DNA of 64,000 nucleotides from Novosphingobium sp. Fuku2-ISO-50 (lineage in GTDB: Bacteria; Pseudomonadota; Alphaproteobacteria; Sphingomonadales; Sphingomonadaceae). A program made the translations under genes and the position numbers. Every line of letters begins with the position of its first letter. Position 1 is the first letter of the stretch. The stretch spans positions 1 through 64,000 of the forward strand of contig NZ_KQ954300.1 in the NCBI RefSeq assembly GCF_001519055.1. The letters run 5' to 3'. The notes under the pieces are model-generated. The model was not told the DNA's origin, did no database searches, and was given only the letters and a program-made list of their open reading frames with translations. Positions 44,803 through 51,920 of the stretch are shown piece after piece.

Positions 44803-45597
44803 TTATGCGTTTACGCCCAAGTCGCGAGTCAGGAAATCCGCCAGCGCATGGCCCAGATCGGGCAGTGTCACGCTGCTCATGTGGGTGCCGGGAATCGTCG
44901 CGCGGGTGGCATGGGGCAAAGCCTCGGCCAGCCGGTCGGCAGACCCGTTGTCGTTGTCCTTGTCGCCGCACAGCACCAGCGTCGGCATGGTGATTCCCGC
45001 CAGCGCCTCCGGCGGGGTATCCTCCATCGCGCCGAGCAACAGCCGCACGGCATCGCGATCGACCGACGATGTCTTGAGGAACTGTTGCGCCATATAGGCG
45101 GCATCGCCAGGGCGGATGGTGCCGAAACGGTCGATCACGTCGCGAAAGAAATCCTGCCGCCGCGCCCATCCGGCCAGCCCTTCGAGCCCCATCCCGGCAA
45201 GCACCAGCCGACGCGGGCGCATGCCCCGGATCACCGCGCGCGCCGCCGTGCGTGCCCCCAGCGAAAAGCCGACAAGATCAAAATCCTCGAGCCCGAGATG
45301 CGCCACCAGCGCCTCGGCATCGCGCGCCAGCACGTCGGAAGGGTAGGCCGCCGGATCGTGCGGCGCGGCGCTGGCCCCATGTGCGCGCAGATCGGGCATC
45401 AGGCAGGCAAACCCCGCCCCGGCCAGCAAGGCCGCCGTACCATAGCGCACCCAGTTCACTTCGGCCGAAGAAAACAGCCCGTGAAGCAGAATGACCGGGC
45501 GTCCTTCCCCCATGCGGGTCAGCGCCAGCGGCGCGCCGTCGAATCCGGGAAACGTTTCCAAAGCTGCGGTCAAAGCTGGGGTCAAAGCTGCGGTCAT
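44803..45597 (-). CDS. alpha/beta hydrolase
   Basis: A 264-residue alpha/beta hydrolase: oxyanion strand VILLHGLFSS, nucleophile elbow GFSLGAR, acid region VLCGDKDNDNGS and catalytic His in PGTHMSSV. The first 12 residues are a TAAL/TPAL/TAAL repeat from a 12-bp DNA repeat. I chose the ATG at 45597; the frame extends to a TTG at 45621. The esterase or lipase substrate is unknown. Confidence 0.9.
   Translation of the reverse strand: MTAALTPALTAALETFPGFDGAPLALTRMGEGRPVILLHGLFSSAEVNWVRYGTAALLAGAGFACLMPDLRAHGASAAPHDPAAYPSDVLARDAEALVAHLGLEDFDLVGFSLGARTAARAVIRGMRPRRLVLAGMGLEGLAGWARRQDFFRDVIDRFGTIRPGDAAYMAQQFLKTSSVDRDAVRLLLGAMEDTPPEALAGITMPTLVLCGDKDNDNGSADRLAEALPHATRATIPGTHMSSVTLPDLGHALADFLTRDLGVNA
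45559..45594 (-). repeat. 12-bp tandem repeat (x3) directly after a start codon
   Basis: On the plus strand CAAAGCTGCGGT, CAAAGCTGGGGT and CAAAGCTGCGGT follow one another (45559-45594). On the minus strand they encode the first three four-residue units after the start codon of the alpha/beta hydrolase. Changes in copy number would stay in frame. Confidence 0.85.
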
Positions 45598-45640
45598 CAA
45601 GGGGGCTGTCCTGTCCGGCAAGAACCCGCTCGATAGCCGC

Positions 45641-46432
45641 TTATCCGAGCAGCTTGTAGCCCGAAATCAGCAGGACCACCGCCAACAGCGGGCGCAGGAC
45701 ATGGTCGGGAGAGCGTGTCGACAACAGGCTGCCGATCACAACGCCCGGAATCGACCCGATAAGCAGATTGACCAGCAACACCGGATTGACATCGCCAATG
45801 ACCCAGTGGCCAAAACCGGCAACCAGAGTCAGCGGCACCGCATGGGCGATGTCGCTGCCGACAATGCGCGAAACGCGCAGCGCAGGATACAGCATCAGCA
45901 GCGCGGTCACCCCGATCGCGCCCGCCCCCACCGACGAGACAGTCACCGCAACGCCCAGCGCCACGCCCAACGCCACCGTCGGCAGAGCCTTTGGCCGATG
46001 ATCGCGATCCTCGCTCCGGCGTTCGCTGCGCTTGGCCAATATCGCCAGTTGTTTCTGAAACAAAGTCGCCACGGCCGTCACGATCAGCATCACGCCCAGG
46101 ATGACGAGCATGGTGTGACTGGCGGCGCGCGGCAACCGCCCCACCCCGGACATGACCAGCAGCGTCATGATCGCCGCCGGCACGCTGCCGGTTGCCAGCC
46201 GCCGCACGATCAGCCAGTCAACGCTCGCGCGCCAGCCGTGGACCAGCGATCCGGCGATCTTGGTGGTCGACGCAAACAGGAGGTCAGTCCCCACCGCAGT
46301 GGTCGGGCTGATTCCGAACAGCAGGACCAGCACCGGGGTCATCAGCGACCCGCCGCCGACCCCGGTCAGCCCCACCAGGAATCCCACCAGCAGCCCGGCA
46401 ATAGCATGGAGGGCATCGAGATGGGCCAGCAT
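45641..46432 (-). CDS. TSUP family (TauE/SafE) sulfite/organosulfonate exporter-like protein
   Basis: A 263-residue membrane protein with about eight hydrophobic segments and the duplicated TSUP signature: GFLVGLTGVGGGSLMTPVL in the first half and SSVGAGAIGVTALLMLYP in the second. I chose the ATG at 46432 (MLAHLDALHAI) since GCAGGA is correctly placed; the longer frame to 46588 adds a Cys-rich stretch that is not family-like. The substrate is probably a small anion. Confidence 0.9.
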   Translation of the reverse strand: MLAHLDALHAIAGLLVGFLVGLTGVGGGSLMTPVLVLLFGISPTTAVGTDLLFASTTKIAGSLVHGWRASVDWLIVRRLATGSVPAAIMTLLVMSGVGRLPRAASHTMLVILGVMLIVTAVATLFQKQLAILAKRSERRSEDRDHRPKALPTVALGVALGVAVTVSSVGAGAIGVTALLMLYPALRVSRIVGSDIAHAVPLTLVAGFGHWVIGDVNPVLLVNLLIGSIPGVVIGSLLSTRSPDHVLRPLLAVVLLISGYKLLG

Positions 46433-46628
46433 GGCGTGTCCTGCGAACGGAGCGGCGGAAATCGACGATCCGGAATGCGCGTGCATAACGGGCAGACCGG
46501 GTGTGGCGCAACGGCCAACCGCAAAATCTCTATATGCAGAGTTGAGATTATTTCTATCACCCCGACAACAAGCCGCATCCTTGCGCAAGAGCTGTCCCGC
46601 ATCTGGACCATGGCCATGCGACCACCCC

Positions 46629-46658
46629 TTGCGCGCGCTGGCCCAAGGGTAGTATATT
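46629..46658 (+). promoter_or_regulatory. possible promoter of first DUF4402 pair
   Basis: TTGCGC (46629-46634), 18 bases, TATATT (46653-46658). Transcription from it would start around 46665, at or very near the GTG/ATG start of the next gene, giving a leaderless mRNA. The -35 match is weak. Confidence 0.25.
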
Positions 46659-46667
46659 GATTACGTG

Positions 46668-47279
46668 ATGGTTTCCGAGCCTTGGTGCCGACCGTTTCGG
46701 AATTGGCCCATCAGCCGGGCGGGCTTCGGCCGGGCTGGGGGTGCCTTGCGCCATCTTGCCGTGGCATCGCTCGCCATGGTGGTGATGGCGCCTGCCGCCC
46801 ATGCCGATTCTCCGTCGTCCTTTACCGCAACCGCCGACCAGGCACTCAGCTTTGGCACGATCGTCACCTCGGGCAGCGGGTCGCGCACGGTCGGGCCCGA
46901 CGGGTCGACCACCAACAACGGCGTGTTTCCCCTGGGCGACAGCGCCAGCGGACCGGCCCAATTCACCATGACCTACACCCGCGCCAGCGGCGATCCGCAT
47001 CTCTATCAGTTGCTGATCCAGGTCATGCTGCCCACCGTCAGCCCTGTCCGCGCCAACGGTGTGCAGGGCAGCCTGTCGGGCTTTACCACCGACTTGCCCG
47101 GCGTGCCGACACTCCTGCCGGGCCAGGCGGCGGTCTTTACGATGCCCAACTGCGTCAGCAAGACCTGCTCGATCACATTTCACGTCGGCAGCACGCTCAA
47201 CGTGGTCAGCGGGAACACCGGGGCCAAGCTGACCTTTCCGCTCATGCTGATGACCACCGTGACGGCGGTGCTGGGATAA
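46668..47279 (+). CDS. DUF4402 secreted protein (divergent, with Cys pair)
   Basis: 203 residues: a long basic N-region, hydrophobic segment about 27-44 ending AAHA (signal peptide), then a DUF4402 beta domain beginning ATADQALSFGTIV and ending TVTAVLG. A close cysteine pair (NCVSKTC) suggests a disulfide. It differs from the four subunit-like DUF4402 proteins downstream and could be a minor or tip component. GTG at 46665 directly precedes the ATG. The stop overlaps the next start by one base. Confidence 0.75.
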   Translation: MVSEPWCRPFRNWPISRAGFGRAGGALRHLAVASLAMVVMAPAAHADSPSSFTATADQALSFGTIVTSGSGSRTVGPDGSTTNNGVFPLGDSASGPAQFTMTYTRASGDPHLYQLLIQVMLPTVSPVRANGVQGSLSGFTTDLPGVPTLLPGQAAVFTMPNCVSKTCSITFHVGSTLNVVSGNTGAKLTFPLMLMTTVTAVLG

Positions 47280-47839
47280 TGGCCGCGCTGCGCAGCACTG
47301 GCGCGGCCCTTGCGATCGCGGCCTCCGTGCTGGCATCGGCCCCGGCCTGCCACGCAAAGCCATCGACCGCGATCGGCGTGGCCATGGCCACGGTCTTGCG
47401 CCCCTTGCGCGTGGTTGCCGTCGCCGACATGAATTTCGGCACGGTCACCCATGCCGTCGGAAGCGGCGGCACCGTGACAGTCAGTCCGGGGGGCGCAGGC
47501 GCCGCGTTTTCGGGCGGTGCCAGCGCGGTTTGCACTGCGTCGGATTGTCTGGCGGCGCATGCAGCGCTCTTTTCCGTCAGCGGCGAACCGCAACGCAATT
47601 ATGCGATCCAGTTGCCCGCCAGCATAACCGCCACCGGCGTTGCCACAAATCCCGGCGCGACGGCCCCGCCGCTTGTCGTCAATGGCCTGACCTTGCGCAC
47701 CACGAGCGGCGCCGGGCAGCACCGGCTCGACGCAAGCGGCGCCGATCGCTTCGAAGTCGGCGGCACGATAACGCTGCCCGCCGATCTGCCCCCTGCCCGC
47801 TACCGCGCCAGCTTTGCCGTGATCGTCAGCTATTCCTGA
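47279..47839 (+). CDS. DUF4402 secreted protein (divergent, with Cys pair)
   Basis: 186 residues with a signal peptide (ending ACHA) and a DUF4402 domain (VVAVADMNFGTVTHAVGSGG, QRNYAIQLPASITA, PARYRASFAVIVSYS). It contains CTASDC, a probable disulfide loop. The ATG overlaps the preceding stop (TAATG), so the two form a coupled pair. Followed by a 14-bp tandem repeat and an AT-rich control region. Confidence 0.8.
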   Translation: MAALRSTGAALAIAASVLASAPACHAKPSTAIGVAMATVLRPLRVVAVADMNFGTVTHAVGSGGTVTVSPGGAGAAFSGGASAVCTASDCLAAHAALFSVSGEPQRNYAIQLPASITATGVATNPGATAPPLVVNGLTLRTTSGAGQHRLDASGADRFEVGGTITLPADLPPARYRASFAVIVSYS

Positions 47840-47862
47840 ACGGCCCTGCCGCGATTCGGGGC

Positions 47863-47902
47863 CCAGTGATTCTGCGCCAGTGATTCGGCGCCAGTGATTT
47901 GG
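47863..47902. repeat. 14-bp tandem repeat, three copies
   Basis: CCAGTGATTCTGCG, CCAGTGATTCGGCG and CCAGTGATTTGG lie head to tail from 47863 to 47902, starting 23 bases after the stop of the second DUF4402 gene. They could be binding sites or a slippage product. Confidence 0.8.
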
Positions 47903-48276
47903 TCTCGATGATGCTCGCAAGGCAAACCTATGCCTGATGATCGCCCATTTTTTCGAAAATAGCCGGATCGCCCCGCGGCTTCCTCCTCCGCTTCATCAAT
48001 CCAGCCCTACCCCTCGCCGGAATTGGCTGTAAATTTCGGGGCTTGATCCGTTTTTTCAAACATGCACCTCGTCCATCAGGTTAATTATGACGGTTAAAGC
48101 GCGTTAATCAATCACTATATTAACGATAGTATTTCAGACCATTTAAACAAACACTGCCATTTTCCTCGAAGTGTTTCGGCAATTTAACAAGTATTGATGT
48201 CCAGGTAAGTATAAACACTAGGCCAACCTTCAAGCCCCGTCGGCTAGGCCACAGTCATCGGCGGACACAGGTCGCA
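47903..48276. other. AT-rich control region of the DUF4402 chaperone-usher cluster
   Basis: The longest gene-free stretch of the window and by far the most AT-rich (especially 48030-48230). It has six TTAA motifs between 48081 and 48187. A weak promoter TTAATC-N17-TAGTAT (48104-48109, 48127-48132) can be drawn; TATAAA at 48210 has no good -35. No ORF of note apart from the short leader that follows. It may bind nucleoid proteins or a specific activator. Confidence 0.5.
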
Positions 48277-48366
48277 ATGAAAAAGCGATCGGACGGCGAA
48301 CAAACTGGAACATCTGTTTCGGATGAACGGGACTATCCGAAACATCAATCGGGGACTTTGCAATGA
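48277..48366 (+). CDS. 29-residue leader ORF coupled to first subunit gene
   Basis: ATG at 48277 (AGG five bases upstream) opens a 29-codon frame rich in charged and Ser/Thr residues (MKKRSDGEQTG...). It ends with TGA at 48364-48366, overlapping the ATG of the DUF4402 gene at 48363 (ATGA). It spans a perfect inverted repeat. It may be a translated leader controlling the subunit gene. Short ORFs arise by chance, so this is tentative. Confidence 0.3.
   Translation: MKKRSDGEQTGTSVSDERDYPKHQSGTLQ
48315..48344 (+). promoter_or_regulatory. perfect 10-bp inverted repeat upstream of first subunit gene
   Basis: TGTTTCGGAT (48315-48324) and ATCCGAAACA (48335-48344) are exact reverse complements with a 10-base loop. 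It ends 18 bases before the ATG of the DUF4402 gene, just ahead of its GGGGA ribosome site. It could act as an mRNA hairpin or an operator. Confidence 0.65.
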
Positions 48367-48860
48367 AAAAGATTCTTCTTTCCGCAGTTGTTGCACTTAC
48401 GATTTCTGCTCCGGCTTATGCAGCTTCGGGCAACACTTCGACCGCTGCCGGATCTGCCGTTGCAAACGTGGTCGCGCCGATCGTCCTGACGCACACCTCG
48501 GGAACCTCGCTCAATTTCGGCAGCTTCACCACCGGCACTGGCGGTACGGTCGTGGTCGGCTCTGACGGCACGGGCAGCGCAACCGGCGATGTCGGCTTCG
48601 TGCCCTCTTCGACCGAAGCCGCCGACCAGTTCACGGTTAAGGGCGACAACAACCGCAACTTTTCCATCGCGACCGCCAGCGGCACGGTTGTCAATGGCGC
48701 GACAACGATTGCCTTCACCACCGCGCCGTCGGCCGCGTCGGGCACGACGAGCGCAACCGGCACCGCAGCGTTCAGCGTGGGCGGCACGCTCACGGTGATC
48801 GGCACCGAAGCCGCCGGCGCCTATTCGGGCAGCTATAACGCGACTGTTGCCTACGACTGA
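48363..48860 (+). CDS. DUF4402 secreted protein, putative fibre subunit 1
   Basis: 165 residues: a clean signal peptide (MKKILLSAVVALTISAPAYA) and a mature part starting ASGNTSTAAGSAVANVVAPI. The DUF4402 domain shows VLTHTSGTSLNFGSF, a central DQFTVKGDNNRNFSI and a C-terminal YSGSYNATVAYD strand. The alternating-hydrophobic N-terminal extension is what donor-strand exchange in chaperone-usher fibres would need; this is an inference. A GGGGA ribosome site is eight bases upstream. Closely similar to the genes at 49034 and 49782. Confidence 0.85.
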   Translation: MKKILLSAVVALTISAPAYAASGNTSTAAGSAVANVVAPIVLTHTSGTSLNFGSFTTGTGGTVVVGSDGTGSATGDVGFVPSSTEAADQFTVKGDNNRNFSIATASGTVVNGATTIAFTTAPSAASGTTSATGTAAFSVGGTLTVIGTEAAGAYSGSYNATVAYD

Positions 48861-48906
48861 TCGCGCCGCGATCCGTAACGCCGATACCTGGCTGACGCGA
48901 TGACAT

Positions 48907-48941
48907 CGGGCGGATGCGGCCATGACCGCTGCTTCCGCCCG
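48907..48941 (+). other. strong hairpin between subunit genes 1 and 2
   Basis: CGGGCGGA (48907-48914) pairs with TCCGCCCG (48934-48941), and GCGG/CCGC pair inside. No T-run follows, so it may be an mRNA-stabilising or attenuating structure that sets the ratio of the two subunits. Confidence 0.5.
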
Positions 48942-49033
48942 GCCTCAAAACCGCCTGATCGCAAGGATCGGGCGCGGCATTTCCTGTCACTGCATCGCAA
49001 TGCCCAGGCCGGCCAGCAAAGGCAATCCAGTCG

Positions 49034-49549
49034 ATGAAAACACACATTTATTCGGCCGCAGGCATCGCCGCGCTGATGGGCCTGCTCCCCGGAGCGGCAG
49101 CACACGCCGCATCGGGCAACGCGTCCACTGCGACGGGGGCTGCGGCGGGCAAAGTGATCAAGCCGATCGTGTTGACCCATACGGCAGGTGCAGCGCTCAG
49201 TTTCGGCACATTCGACCCCGGCACCGGCGGCAAAGTGATCGTCACCACCAGCGGCGCCGGTTCGGTGACCAAGGCGGTGACATTTGTACCGGGCATTTCG
49301 GTGACTTCGGCCGATCAGTTCACGCTGACCGGTGGAAAGAAGCAGAATTTCAGCATCACCACCACCGGCGGCGCGGTTACCAACGGCGTCAATTCGATGG
49401 CGTTCACGACGTCGCCGTCGTCGACCAGCGGGTCGACCAGCACGACCGGCACTTTCAGCTTTACCGTGGGGGGCAAGCTGACCGTCGCCGGGGGTGAGAC
49501 AGGCGGCCACTATACCGGAAGCTATACCGCAACCGTCGCCTACAACTGA
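49034..49549 (+). CDS. DUF4402 secreted protein, putative fibre subunit 2
   Basis: 171 residues: signal peptide (to AAHA), mature start ASGNASTATGAAAGKVIKPI, then VLTHTAGAALSFGTF, DQFTLTGGKKQNFSI and YTGSYTATVAYN. A paralogue of the genes at 48363 and 49782. The start ATG is at 49034 with AGGCAATCC upstream. Followed at once by a strong rho-independent terminator. Confidence 0.85.
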   Translation: MKTHIYSAAGIAALMGLLPGAAAHAASGNASTATGAAAGKVIKPIVLTHTAGAALSFGTFDPGTGGKVIVTTSGAGSVTKAVTFVPGISVTSADQFTLTGGKKQNFSITTTGGAVTNGVNSMAFTTSPSSTSGSTSTTGTFSFTVGGKLTVAGGETGGHYTGSYTATVAYN

Positions 49550-49574
49550 TTGCGGAACGCGCCGAAGCAAACAG

Positions 49575-49605
49575 GGCGGACTGCCGGGGGGCAGTCCGCC
49601 TTTTT
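49575..49605 (+). terminator. rho-independent terminator inside the DUF4402 cluster
   Basis: GGCGGACTGCC (49575-49585) and GGCAGTCCGCC (49590-49600) form a perfect 11-bp stem with a GGGG loop, followed by TTTTT. It separates subunits 1-2 from subunits 3-4, the chaperone and the usher. Confidence 0.93.
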
Positions 49606-49629
49606 GCGTTCCGCTCCTTCGCATATTCC

Positions 49630-49646
49630 TTAGGCATTATGCCTAA
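49630..49646. promoter_or_regulatory. 17-bp perfect palindrome, putative operator
   Basis: TTAGGCAT-T-ATGCCTAA is an exact inverted repeat with a one-base centre, 25 bases after the terminator and 135 bases before subunit 3. A CtrA half-site-like TTAACCAT (49654-49661) lies next to it. This spacer must hold the promoter for the second half of the cluster. Confidence 0.5.
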
Positions 49647-49781
49647 CCTGTTCTTAACCATCTTGGCCTAGCACCGCGTTTGCAGACGGGGTGACGGGGT
49701 TAGCAAACGATCGCCGCTCCGCCTGATCAACGGGACAGCGAAGGCGCTTTTGCGGCTTTCGCGACAACGACGGGGCTAAGC

Positions 49782-50297
49782 ATGATTATCAACAAGCGAC
49801 TTCTCACGGCCGTAGTGATTGCGGCCGCCATCGGGGATGTTTCGATGGCCAAGGCGGCTTCGGGCAACACCTCCACTGCGGCGGGCACGGCCTCCGCGAC
49901 GGTCGTTGCACCGATCGTTCTGACGCACACGACGGGCGCTTCGCTCAATTTCGGCAAGTTCACGGTCGGCGCCGGCGGCACCGTTGTCGTCAATTCGACT
50001 GGGACCGGCTCGGTCACCAGCGATGTGGGCTTTGTGCCCGGCGGTTCGAGCACGACCGCCGACCAGTTTTCGCTGACCGGCGACAACAGCCGCAATTTCG
50101 GCATCAGCACGACCAACGGCACGATCACCAACGGTTCGAAGACGATGAGCTTTACCACCGCGCCTTCGTCCACGACCGGCACGACCAGCGCGACGGGCAC
50201 GTATTCGTTCACTGTCGGCGGCACGCTGACCGTGACCGGCACCGAAACGCCGGGCGCCTATACCGGCACGTACAACGCCACTGTCGTCTATCAGTAA
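49782..50297 (+). CDS. DUF4402 secreted protein, putative fibre subunit 3
   Basis: 171 residues: a signal peptide ending in the SMAKA region, mature start ASGNTSTAAGTASATVVAPI, then VLTHTTGASLNFGKF, DQFSLTGDNSRNFGI and YTGTYNATVVYQ. Very close to subunit 1, so recent duplication is likely. The first gene of the second transcription unit, followed by subunit 4, chaperone and usher on the same strand. Confidence 0.85.
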   Translation: MIINKRLLTAVVIAAAIGDVSMAKAASGNTSTAAGTASATVVAPIVLTHTTGASLNFGKFTVGAGGTVVVNSTGTGSVTSDVGFVPGGSSTTADQFSLTGDNSRNFGISTTNGTITNGSKTMSFTTAPSSTTGTTSATGTYSFTVGGTLTVTGTETPGAYTGTYNATVVYQ

Positions 50298-50339
50298 TTG
50301 GCTGATCCAATGGCACTGATCCATCGGGGGACCAGGATC

Positions 50340-50873
50340 ATGCGCAAGATCAAACATGCGGTTGCGGTGCTGGTTGCCGGTTTTGGCAGCCTCACCGCCC
50401 CCCATGCGCTGGCCGCTTCCGCCAACACTTCGGTGGTTGGCGGAACGGCCAGCGCCCAGGTGGCCGCGCCGCTGCAACTCGTTGCGGTAAACGCCTTGCA
50501 GTTCGGCTCGATGGCCCAACCGCAAGTCGGCGGCACCTTGACCATTTCCCCGTCTGGCGCAATCAGCACCACCGGGGATATGGGCACTGCCACCGCCGTC
50601 ATGCAGACGACAGCGCGATCGGCGGCCAGCTTCAACGTGACCGGGATTGCCGGGATGATGTTTACGGCCACCGGGGTCAGCCAGGTCACGATCAGCAATG
50701 GCTCGGCCAGGATGACCGTGGGGCAATTCACGATCAACGGAACATTTTCGGGTGGTCAGATCGGCGCCAACGGCACTTATACATTCAATATCGGCGGCAC
50801 TTTGACAGCTGCGGCCGGGCAGGCCCCCGGCACCTACAGCGGGACTTTCCCGATCACTGTCGCCTATAACTGA
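50340..50873 (+). CDS. DUF4402 secreted protein, putative fibre subunit 4 (divergent)
   Basis: 177 residues: a signal peptide (MRKIKHAVAVLVAGFGSL... to ALAA), then ASANTSVVGGTASAQVAAPLQ and LQFGSMAQPQVGGTLTISP, ending YSGTFPITVAYN. It keeps the DUF4402 frame but differs clearly from subunits 1-3, which fits a specialised (base or tip) role; that role is a guess. I chose the ATG at 50340; a TTG at 50298 is in frame. Confidence 0.82.
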   Translation: MRKIKHAVAVLVAGFGSLTAPHALAASANTSVVGGTASAQVAAPLQLVAVNALQFGSMAQPQVGGTLTISPSGAISTTGDMGTATAVMQTTARSAASFNVTGIAGMMFTATGVSQVTISNGSARMTVGQFTINGTFSGGQIGANGTYTFNIGGTLTAAAGQAPGTYSGTFPITVAYN

Positions 50874-50924
50874 AACGGGATCTTTCGCAAATTCGCGAAA
50901 AATCGCCACAGGAGTTGACCCGAC

Positions 50925-51920
50925 ATGACCGCGCAACCGGCGCCATCCCTGACCAGATTGCCCCTTGCCCTGTTGCTGTGCGCAACCGCCCCGGCGATTG
51001 CCACGGCCCAGGTGACAAGCCTCAACGCCGCCGACAAACCGGCGGGCGAAAAACCGGCCATCATGAGTGTCGCCCCCAAAGGCGAAGGCCCCACCGCTGC
51101 GCAGGCGCCTGCCGGAGCGGTCGGCGGGATGGGCGACATCAATCTCTATCCCAAGCGCGTGGTGATCGACGATCGCAATCGCGTGGCCAGCGTCGGGGTC
51201 TACAACAAGACCGCCAACACCGGCGATTACGACATCACCATTGCCGACATGATGATGTCGGCCGACGGGCGCCTGGTCGAACCGGCCTCCGTCAAGGACG
51301 GCGATCCGACCCGCGCGCGGCTTAAAGGCGCAAGCGAGATGGTGCGCTGGTCGCCGCATCGATTTACCCTGCCCGGCAACGAATCGCAGATGGTGCGCCT
51401 TATGGCGCGTGTCTCGCCCGATCTGCCGGCAGGCGAATATCGCACGCATTTCTCCGTGATTGCCGTGCCGCCCGGCGATGACGGGCTGACCATCGACGAA
51501 GCCGCCAACGGCAAGCAGACCGCAACCGGCATCGGCGTCAAGATCACGCCGCGCTTCGGCATTTCGATCCCGGTGATCATTCGCGTGGGTGAAACCACGC
51601 TGACTTCGGGGCTGAAAGACTTTGCCGTCAACAGCACGCCCGAGGGGCAAAAACTGGTTCGGATCACGATCACGCGCTCCGGCACGCGGTCATCGTTTGG
51701 CGACATTGCCATCACCGCCCCCGGCGCGCCAAAGCCGGTCGCGGCGATCAAAGGTGTCGGCGTCTATACCGAAGTCGACGAACGCACCATCACCGTGCCG
51801 GTCGATCCCTCGCTCGACGCGCGGTTTACCGCCAGCGGAACACACCTGACCGTCACCTACACCGATGACGACTACGCGCCCGGCCAGACGCTCGCCAAGC
51901 AGGACTTCGTCGTTCCGTGA
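50925..51920 (+). CDS. periplasmic PapD-like fimbrial chaperone
   Basis: 331 residues: signal peptide (1-29, IATAQ), a variable Ala/Pro-rich stretch, then an immunoglobulin-like PapD N-domain starting INLYPKRVVIDDRNRVASVGV (about residue 72), with KGASEMVRWSPHRFTLPGNESQMVRLMARV and EYRTHFSVIAVPP. The C-domain follows (LKDFAVNSTPEGQKLVRITI). It should hold DUF4402 subunits in the periplasm. At 331 residues it is longer than classical chaperones (about 230-250). The stop overlaps the usher start (GTGA). Confidence 0.82.
   Translation: MTAQPAPSLTRLPLALLLCATAPAIATAQVTSLNAADKPAGEKPAIMSVAPKGEGPTAAQAPAGAVGGMGDINLYPKRVVIDDRNRVASVGVYNKTANTGDYDITIADMMMSADGRLVEPASVKDGDPTRARLKGASEMVRWSPHRFTLPGNESQMVRLMARVSPDLPAGEYRTHFSVIAVPPGDDGLTIDEAANGKQTATGIGVKITPRFGISIPVIIRVGETTLTSGLKDFAVNSTPEGQKLVRITITRSGTRSSFGDIAITAPGAPKPVAAIKGVGVYTEVDERTITVPVDPSLDARFTASGTHLTVTYTDDDYAPGQTLAKQDFVVP

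Noticed and set aside
48081..48187. Cluster of TTAA motifs as CtrA sites
   Set aside because: The spacings between neighbouring TTAA motifs (9, 6 and 12 bases and longer) do not fit the seven-base CtrA rule; AT-richness explains them.
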